From assembly GCA_964346085.1 (NCBI GenBank), contig CAYFSZ010000047.1, positions 1 to 11,458 on the forward strand: a stretch of DNA of 11,458 nucleotides, in the 5' to 3' direction. The stretch's first letter is position 1; the number at the start of each line of letters is the position of its first letter. The position numbers and the translations under genes were made by a program. The stretch comes from UBA5436 sp964346085 (GTDB lineage Bacteria > Bacillota > Clostridia > Saccharofermentanales > DTU023). Below, piece after piece: positions 5,957-11,458 of the stretch. The notes beneath the pieces are model-generated. The model saw only the letters and a program-made list of their open reading frames with translations. It was not told the DNA's origin and made no database searches.

Positions 5957-6937
5957 ATGGCCGTATATTTAGGAATCGATGTTGGCGGTACAAATATCAA
6001 AATTGGATTGATTGGAGAGAATCATCAGTTTATCGATTCAACTTCAATTCGAACACAAGATCAACAAGAATCGCAAGAAGAAATTGTTCAGAATTTGATG
6101 AATGCTAGTATTGCTCTTTTGCAGGCAAATAATTTGCAAAAAGATGATGTTGCAGCAATCGGTATGGGCGTTCCAGGTACAATCTTGAACAAAACGGGTT
6201 TATATGTTTTTGCAGGTAACTTGCCGTTTAGAAATTTTAACTTGCGAGAAGCTTTTCAAAAAGAATTTAATTGCCCTAGTTTCTTTGGCAATGATGCAAA
6301 TTTAGCTGCTTTGGCAGAAAGTCGATTAGGCGCTGGAAATGGCGCAAGAGATAGTGTTGTGTTAACACTAGGAACTGGCATGGGTGCAGGTATTATTATC
6401 AACAATCGTGTTTACAGTGGTTTTAATGAAACAGGTTGTGAATATGGACATATTATCATGCAAATCGATGGAGAACCTTGCACATGTGGTAGAAAAGGTT
6501 GCTTTGAAGCTTATGTTTCTGCAACCGCTTTGATTCGTCAAACAAAAGAAGCGATTGAGAAAAATCCAGATTCAATTCTTGCAAAAGAAGCAGATAGCCA
6601 CGGAAAAGTCTCGGGAAGAACAGCATTCATCGCCAGAAAAAATGGTTGCGAAATTGCTAATCAAGTTGTTTTACAATATACAGATTATTTAGCAAAAGGC
6701 ATTGCGAATGTCATAAACTCTTATATGCCTGAAGTGGTCATTCTCGGTGGAGGGATTAGCCATGAAGGACAAGAATTGATTGATTTATGTGCAGATAAGG
6801 CGATAGAGGAATCCTTTATTCATGGAGATATTACACCGCCAAGAATTGTACTCGCAGTTTTAGGTAATCAAGCTGGAATGCTTGGAGCAGCTTTATTTGC
6901 AGAGGATTGCCTTGCCGATTCTTTGATAGCTCAATAA
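5957..6937 (+). CDS. glcK: ROK-family sugar kinase, probable glucokinase
   Basis: Likely phosphorylates glucose to glucose-6-phosphate with ATP in the cytoplasm. The 326-residue protein has the N-terminal phosphate loop GIDVGGTNIKIG (6-17), GNDAN (111-115) with probable catalytic base D113, the second phosphate motif GTGMGAG (139-145), the EYGH zinc/sugar motif (162-165), the ROK zinc cluster C175-x-C177-G-x2-G-C182, and LGGGIS (263-268). It lacks the N-terminal helix-turn-helix found in ROK repressors, so it is an enzyme rather than a regulator. Glucose specificity is inferred; related hexoses or N-acetylated sugars are possible. The start at 5957 follows GGAGG (5947-5951) by five bases; an in-frame ATG at 5885 lies inside ecfT and lacks this site. 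It sits between ecfT and truA, which are adjacent in many Bacillota. Confidence 0.9.
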   Translation: MAVYLGIDVGGTNIKIGLIGENHQFIDSTSIRTQDQQESQEEIVQNLMNASIALLQANNLQKDDVAAIGMGVPGTILNKTGLYVFAGNLPFRNFNLREAFQKEFNCPSFFGNDANLAALAESRLGAGNGARDSVVLTLGTGMGAGIIINNRVYSGFNETGCEYGHIIMQIDGEPCTCGRKGCFEAYVSATALIRQTKEAIEKNPDSILAKEADSHGKVSGRTAFIARKNGCEIANQVVLQYTDYLAKGIANVINSYMPEVVILGGGISHEGQELIDLCADKAIEESFIHGDITPPRIVLAVLGNQAGMLGAALFAEDCLADSLIAQ

Positions 6938-6941
6938 CGGT

Positions 6942-7742
6942 ATGATGACAAAAAATATCGCTTTGAAAATAGCATATGATGGTTCCTGTTTTCATGGTTG
7001 GCAATTTCAAGAAAATGCCTTATCGGTGCAAGAAACTCTGCAGAATATATGGTTTCAATTAACAGGTGAAAAAATACAAATGAATGGTTCGAGCCGTACC
7101 GATGCTGGCGTTCATGCAGAAGGGATGGTTGCGAATTTTAGAACGAATTCATCTATACCTGTAGAACGAATTCATCTTGCTTTTAATAGCCGCTTGCCAG
7201 ATGGTGTTGCAATTCAAAAAGCCATTGAAGTACCAGACGATTTTCATGCTCGCTTTTCTTCCAAAGGGAAAAAGTATTCGTACTATCTATATTGTCACTC
7301 GGTTAAACCAACACTTAATAGAAACTTTGTAGCACATATCACGGACAAGTTAAATATTGCTGTGATGCGAGAAGCAATTCCTTTTTTGATTGGAGAGAAG
7401 GATTTTGCTTGCTTTATGGATCAAGGCTCTCCTGTTCATAATACTGTTCGTAAATTAATTCATATTGATATAGTTGAACAAGAAGACAATGTGATTCGAA
7501 TTGATGTTTATGGAGATGGGTTTTTATATCATATGGTACGAATCATCGCAGGTACGCTTTTCTATGTTGGAAATGGTAAAATAGAAGTCAATGATCTTCC
7601 AACATTAATAGAGCAGGGAGATCGTAAGCCTCTCGGCAAGACGATGCCAGCACATGGATTATGCTTGCGTAAGGTGTTTTATAAAGATGTATTATTTGGC
7701 GAAGATGATGAGCAATCATTGTTGGGCAAAAATGTTTTTTAA
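6942..7742 (+). CDS. truA: tRNA pseudouridine(38-40) synthase TruA
   Basis: TruA converts uridines 38-40 of the tRNA anticodon arm to pseudouridine. The 266-residue protein has the catalytic motif SSRTDAGVHA (50-59) with nucleophile D54. Other conserved family blocks are the N-terminal AYDGSCFHGWQ (11-21), KKYSYYLY (109-116, holding the active-site tyrosine region), GDGFLYHMVRIIAGTL and the C-terminal PAHGLCL. Length is typical. Two consecutive ATG codons (6942 and 6945) could start it; there is no good SD, only four bases after the kinase stop, so translation probably depends on coupling. truA usually follows ecfT directly in Bacillota, and here the kinase separates them. Confidence 0.95.
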   Translation: MMTKNIALKIAYDGSCFHGWQFQENALSVQETLQNIWFQLTGEKIQMNGSSRTDAGVHAEGMVANFRTNSSIPVERIHLAFNSRLPDGVAIQKAIEVPDDFHARFSSKGKKYSYYLYCHSVKPTLNRNFVAHITDKLNIAVMREAIPFLIGEKDFACFMDQGSPVHNTVRKLIHIDIVEQEDNVIRIDVYGDGFLYHMVRIIAGTLFYVGNGKIEVNDLPTLIEQGDRKPLGKTMPAHGLCLRKVFYKDVLFGEDDEQSLLGKNVF

Positions 7743-7753
7743 TAGGAGTAAAA

Positions 7754-9211
7754 ATGATTAACAATTGGAATTTTAGAACGAATATGACGATGTTAACGGA
7801 TTATTATGAGTTAACGATGATGAATGGATACTTAAAAAATGATATGAAAGACAGAATCGCTTGTTTTGATTTGTTTTTCAGAGCAGTTCCTGAGTCAGGT
7901 GGATATGCAATTAGTGCTGGTTTACAGCAAATGATAGATTATCTTGAGGATTTACGTTTTGAAGATGAAGACATTCAATATTTAACAGATTTGAATATAT
8001 TCGAGCCTGAATTCATCGAATATTTAAGAGATTTCGAATTTTCTTGTGATGTTTGGGCAATTCCAGAAGGTATGCCAATTTTCCCAGGAGAACCAATTGT
8101 GAAAGTTGTTGGTCCTATCATGCAAGCGCAAATGATAGAAACAATGCTACTCGTGACAATTAATCATCAAAGCTTGATTGCGACAAAATCTTCGAGAATT
8201 GTACGTGCTGCTGGCAACAGACCAGTCATGGAATTCGGTGCCAGAAGAGCACAAGGTTATGATGCTTCCGTTTTAGGCGCTAGAGCAGCATATATTGCTG
8301 GTGTAGCGGGTACCTCTTGTACAATTGCAGCACAACAATTTGGTATTCCGGCATTAGGAACAATGGCTCATAGCTGGGTGCAATCTTTCCCTTCAGAATA
8401 CGAAGCTTTTAAAGCCTATGCAGAAAGCTATCCTGATGATACACAACTTCTAGTTGATACATACAATACTTTAAAATCTGGTATTCCAACAGCCATTCAA
8501 GTTGCCAAAGATGTTTTGGAACCAATGGGGAAACGCTTAAAAGCTATCCGCATTGACTCTGGCGACTTAACGTATCTAACAATCAAAGCGAGAGAAATGT
8601 TAGACAAAGCAGGACTCGAAGATTGTAAAATTACGGTCAGTAATTCAATTGACGAATATTTAATTCGCGACTTGATTTTACAAGGCGCAAAAATTGATAA
8701 TTTTGGTGTAGGCGAACGCTTAATTACTTCAAGAGCTGAACCAGTATTTGGAGGCGTATATAAATTATCTGCGATTGAATCTGATTCTGGCGAAATGATG
8801 CCGAGAATGAAAATTTCTGATAATCCAGAAAAAATCACCAATCCTGGTCAAAAAGAATTATGGCGTTTCTATGACCGTGAAACAGGCTATGCACTTGCTG
8901 ACTTAATTACACTTGAAGGCGAAGAAATTGATGACAGCAAAGATTTAGAAATTTTTGATCCACATCATACTTGGAAACGTAAAACATTAACGAATTTCCG
9001 TGCAGAAAAAATCTTGAAACCGATTTTTGAAAAAGGAAAATTGGTTTATGAACAAAAAACATTAGAAGAAAACAGACAAGAATTTATCAAGCAGTTTGCA
9101 ACTTTATGGGATTCTGTCAAACGTTTTGAAAATCCACAAACCTATTATGTTGATTTATCGCAAAAGTTATGGGATTTAAGACAATCCTTCTTATCTGAAC
9201 ATAGAAAATAA
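7754..9211 (+). CDS. pncB: Nicotinate phosphoribosyltransferase
   Basis: Joins nicotinate to PRPP to make nicotinate mononucleotide, the first step of NAD salvage by the Preiss-Handler route. The 485-residue length fits the Bacillota form. Visible family blocks are TDYYELTMMNGY (15-26), FGARRAQGYDAS (161-172), GTMAHSW (202-208) with H206 as the likely phosphorylated histidine, AIRIDSGDL (264-272) in the PRPP-binding region, and FGVGERL (317-323). A clean AGGAG SD at 7744-7748 lies five bases before the ATG, and the gap after truA is only 11 bases. The gene says the cell can scavenge nicotinate. No other NAD genes and no niacin S component lie in the window. Confidence 0.95.
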   Translation: MINNWNFRTNMTMLTDYYELTMMNGYLKNDMKDRIACFDLFFRAVPESGGYAISAGLQQMIDYLEDLRFEDEDIQYLTDLNIFEPEFIEYLRDFEFSCDVWAIPEGMPIFPGEPIVKVVGPIMQAQMIETMLLVTINHQSLIATKSSRIVRAAGNRPVMEFGARRAQGYDASVLGARAAYIAGVAGTSCTIAAQQFGIPALGTMAHSWVQSFPSEYEAFKAYAESYPDDTQLLVDTYNTLKSGIPTAIQVAKDVLEPMGKRLKAIRIDSGDLTYLTIKAREMLDKAGLEDCKITVSNSIDEYLIRDLILQGAKIDNFGVGERLITSRAEPVFGGVYKLSAIESDSGEMMPRMKISDNPEKITNPGQKELWRFYDRETGYALADLITLEGEEIDDSKDLEIFDPHHTWKRKTLTNFRAEKILKPIFEKGKLVYEQKTLEENRQEFIKQFATLWDSVKRFENPQTYYVDLSQKLWDLRQSFLSEHRK

Positions 9212-9236
9212 TTAAAAAATGGATATGGAGAAAAAT

Positions 9237-9722
9237 ATGGAATTAAAAAACAAAGCAAAAATTACAATGGAAAATGGTGGAGAAATTATCATCGAATTAT
9301 TACCGGAGTTCGCGCCAGAAACAGTCGATAATTTCGTAAAATTAGTGAATGATCATTTTTATGATGGATTAATCTTTCACCGCGTCATCAAAGGATTTAT
9401 GATTCAAGGTGGTTGTCCTTCAGGAACAGGAACCGGTGGTCCTGGTTGGCATATCAAAGGTGAATTTGCTGCGAATGGTTTCAAAAATGATTTGAAACAT
9501 GAACGTGGTGTCTTATCAATGGCAAGAGCCATGGATCCAGATTCAGCCGGTTCTCAATTTTTTATCATGCATCAAGATTCGCCACATCTTGACGGTCAAT
9601 ATGCAGCGTTCGGGAAAGTGGTAGAAGGATTAGATATTGTTGACCAAATTGCAAACACAAGAACAAATTTCCAAGATCGTCCATTAGAAGATCAAGTTAT
9701 TAGAACAATTGAATTAATTTAA
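9237..9722 (+). CDS. Cyclophilin-type peptidyl-prolyl cis-trans isomerase
   Basis: A single-domain cytoplasmic cyclophilin that would speed proline isomerization during folding. The 161-residue protein has FHRVIKGFMIQGG (47-59) with catalytic R49, GTGTGGPGW (63-71), MARAMDPDSAGSQFFI (95-110) and LDGQYAAFG (118-126). The position of the cyclosporin-contacting tryptophan of human CypA (W121, before LDG) is H117 here; many bacterial cyclophilins also lack it and bind cyclosporin poorly. No signal peptide or lipobox is present. ATG 9237 was chosen over in-frame ATGs at 9219 and 9225 because GGAG at 9227-9230 is six bases upstream; the earlier ones have only A-rich sequence before them. It follows pncB closely. 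Confidence 0.92.
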   Translation: MELKNKAKITMENGGEIIIELLPEFAPETVDNFVKLVNDHFYDGLIFHRVIKGFMIQGGCPSGTGTGGPGWHIKGEFAANGFKNDLKHERGVLSMARAMDPDSAGSQFFIMHQDSPHLDGQYAAFGKVVEGLDIVDQIANTRTNFQDRPLEDQVIRTIELI

Positions 9723-9754
9723 TCTTATATCTAATCAGAAAAGGAGAAGTGAAC

Positions 9755-10327
9755 ATGACAAAGAAAACTGCTGTATTTTTAGCCACCGGATTCGAAGAAA
9801 TTGAAGCGCTCACTGTTGTTGACTATTTGCGCAGAGCTGAACTTGAAGTGGACATGATCTCCATTGCTGGTGAAAAATTGGTGAAAGGATCTCATGGTAT
9901 TTCAGTAAAAGCAGATTTGTTGTTTTCAGAAATAAAGGATGAGTATGATTTACTGGTATTACCAGGAGGATTACCAGGTGCAGAACATCTTAGAGATTGT
10001 GATTCGTTGATTTCTTTACTCAAAGAATATGATGAGAAGAAAAAGTTTATTGCCGCAATCTGTGCAGCCCCTATCGTTTTAGAACAAGCAGGTTTAACGA
10101 AAAATCGTCGTGGTACTAGTTATCCAGGTTTTCAATCAAAGCTTTCATTTTCAGAATATCTAGAAGAGTTTGTTGTAGTTGATAATCATATCGTGACTTC
10201 ACGTGGTCCTTCTACAGCTGTTTACTTTGCGTTGAAATTAATTGAACTTCTCGCAGGTAAAGAAAAAGCTGAAGAAATAGCATCAGGCCTATTAATGCCA
10301 TTCGTTCATGAAAAAATCAAAGAATAA
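9755..10327 (+). CDS. DJ-1/PfpI family protein (DJ-1/YajL-like)
   Basis: A 190-residue flavodoxin-like protein of the DJ-1 superfamily. It shows GFEEIEA (12-18) with E17 at the place of DJ-1 E18, LLVLPGGLPGAEHLR (66-80), the nucleophile elbow AAICAAP (100-106) with C103, and RGPSTA (150-155). This pattern fits the DJ-1/YajL/ThiJ branch, linked to oxidative or carbonyl stress, rather than the PfpI protease-like branch; the exact reaction is not settled for the family. ATG 9755 was preferred to GTG 9749 because AAGGAG (9741-9746) is eight bases from the ATG and only two from the GTG. One base separates its stop from the cation exporter start, so the two are probably co-translated. Confidence 0.9.
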   Translation: MTKKTAVFLATGFEEIEALTVVDYLRRAELEVDMISIAGEKLVKGSHGISVKADLLFSEIKDEYDLLVLPGGLPGAEHLRDCDSLISLLKEYDEKKKFIAAICAAPIVLEQAGLTKNRRGTSYPGFQSKLSFSEYLEEFVVVDNHIVTSRGPSTAVYFALKLIELLAGKEKAEEIASGLLMPFVHEKIKE

Positions 10328-10328
10328 A

Positions 10329-11458
10329 ATGGAAAGTTCTAAAAACAATCGGAAAGATTTAGGAATTAAAATTAGTAAAATTGGCCTTTGGGTCAATTTT
10401 GCTTTATTTGTCATAAAATATTTTGCGGGTTATATTGCAAACAGCGTATCTATGAAAGCAGATGCTATCAATAATTTATCGGACTTTGGTTCAGCCATCA
10501 TTTTACTAATTAGCTTTTATATGATTGCGAGACCAGCAGATAAGGAACATCCTTTTGGACATGCTCGTTTTGAATATTTAGGATCTGCTATGGTTGCGAT
10601 GATTATCATGTTGATTGGTGTAGAACTTGGGAAATCTTCCTTTCACAAAATATTAAACCCAACACCTATTCAAACTTCTTGGATATTTTATAGTGTTTTA
10701 GTTATCTCGATTACAACAAAGTTAATGTTGTTCTTTTATTATAAAAAACAAGCTAATCAAATTAATTCGCCTCTGTTAATGGCAACTGCGAAGGATAGTT
10801 TAACGGATGTATTTGCGACTGGTGGATTATTGCTTGCGATTGTTTTAGGAAAATTGCTTGGCATATTTATTGATGGATACGCAGGGTTAATTATTTCAAT
10901 TTTAATTTTGTATTCTGGTTTTTCAATTCTACGCAATACGAGTAATCGGTTGTTGGGACAAAGGCCTAATCAAGATCTGTTTGACGCTATTAAACAGTTT
11001 ATCCGTGCACAGGATGGAATCCTTGGAATGCATGATTTAATTATTCACGATTACGGAATAAATAATTATTTTGCGACCGCCCATGTAGAAGTTGATGCTG
11101 CGAAAAACATTCACATTAGTCATGAATTAATTGACCGTATTGAACGAGAAATTGCTCTGAATTTTAACGTAAATCTGCTGCTGCACATGGACCCAATCGA
11201 TTTGGACAATCCCGAATTAAACGAAGTCAAAATCAGAATCATGGAATTTTTAAAGAGCATTGATGAGAATATCAAATCGCATGATTATCGTATGATTGCG
11301 ACAGAAAAGGATAAAAAAATAGTCTTTGATGTGAAAGTTCCTGATTCCTGTACGATTACAAATCAAGAACTAAGACTGCGATTGCAAAGTTTTCTCTCAG
11401 AGATTAACTCTGATTATTCCGCCTATATAACCATTGATCATAATTATGAAATGGACAC
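10329..11458 (+). CDS. Cation diffusion facilitator, probable Mn2+ exporter (3' end outside window)
   Basis: A proton-coupled divalent-cation exporter of the plasma membrane, open to the window end (at least 376 residues). Six hydrophobic segments lie at about 15-37, 53-68, 84-102, 117-137, 159-178 and 183-200. The metal site has N48 and D52 in segment 2 (AINNLSD) and D156 and D160 at segment 5 (DSLTD). This N-D-D-D set is reported for the manganese exporters (MntE type), whereas zinc members use H/D. HPFGHARFEY (74-83) is also typical. The first cytoplasmic domain (231-291) has H235, H252 and HMDP (286-289), matching FieF CTD residues; a second domain of similar layout follows (about 314-376). 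The start is ATG 10329, one base after the DJ-1 stop, without a clear SD. Manganese specificity is inferred. Confidence 0.88.
   Translation, partial: MESSKNNRKDLGIKISKIGLWVNFALFVIKYFAGYIANSVSMKADAINNLSDFGSAIILLISFYMIARPADKEHPFGHARFEYLGSAMVAMIIMLIGVELGKSSFHKILNPTPIQTSWIFYSVLVISITTKLMLFFYYKKQANQINSPLLMATAKDSLTDVFATGGLLLAIVLGKLLGIFIDGYAGLIISILILYSGFSILRNTSNRLLGQRPNQDLFDAIKQFIRAQDGILGMHDLIIHDYGINNYFATAHVEVDAAKNIHISHELIDRIEREIALNFNVNLLLHMDPIDLDNPELNEVKIRIMEFLKSIDENIKSHDYRMIATEKDKKIVFDVKVPDSCTITNQELRLRLQSFLSEINSDYSAYITIDHNYEMD

Noticed and set aside
1..11458. Mobile element, prophage, defence system or CRISPR array
   Set aside because: No transposase, integrase, terminal repeats, direct repeat array or toxin/antitoxin-like gene is visible; gene content is core housekeeping with uniform composition by eye.

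Overview
The window reads as core chromosome of an AT-rich Gram-positive bacterium of the Bacillota. Three things point that way: the tail of the ribosomal-protein supercluster (end of infA, rpmJ, rpsM, rpsK, rpsD, rpoA, rplQ) running straight into an ECF transporter module and truA, strong GGAGG-type Shine-Dalgarno (SD) sites, and AT-rich codon choice. rpsD inside the alpha operon, an S4 with a shortened N-terminus lacking zinc cysteines, and an L17 with a ~50-residue insert recall gut clostridia or Erysipelotrichia more than Bacillus. This placement is inference from memory of these families. Every gene found is on the + strand.

Layout. Positions 1-3300 hold translation and transcription genes: the last codons of a probable infA, rpmJ, a 153-base structured leader, then rpsM-rpsK-rpsD-rpoA-rplQ. 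The leader contains an 11-base segment complementary to the bases just before the rpsM SD, in competition with a local hairpin, so it is a good candidate for autoregulation by S4. After rplQ come a promoter-like sequence and a strong terminator-like hairpin. Positions 3318-5931 encode the energizing module of an ECF-type vitamin/micronutrient importer, with EcfA1 and EcfA2 fused in one 601-residue protein followed by EcfT. No substrate-binding S component is in the window.

Positions 5957-9722 carry a ROK-family sugar kinase (probably glucokinase), truA (tRNA pseudouridine synthase), pncB (nicotinate phosphoribosyltransferase, NAD salvage) and a cyclophilin-type peptidyl-prolyl isomerase. Positions 9755-11458 carry a DJ-1/PfpI-family protein and, one base after its stop, a cation diffusion facilitator with manganese-type transmembrane residues that runs off the window end. 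Gaps from the sugar kinase onward are only 1-32 bases with no visible terminator, so these genes could share a transcript; an extended -10 promoter overlaps the ecfT stop codon just before the kinase.

I see no insertion sequence, prophage, CRISPR array, tRNA or rRNA, and no gene-free stretch longer than 153 bases. I did not find a clearly new multi-gene system. The points most worth a second look are the rpsM leader, the EcfA1-EcfA2 fusion, the L17 insert, the hairpin/SD arrangement before ecfA, and the tandem C-terminal domains of the manganese-type exporter.
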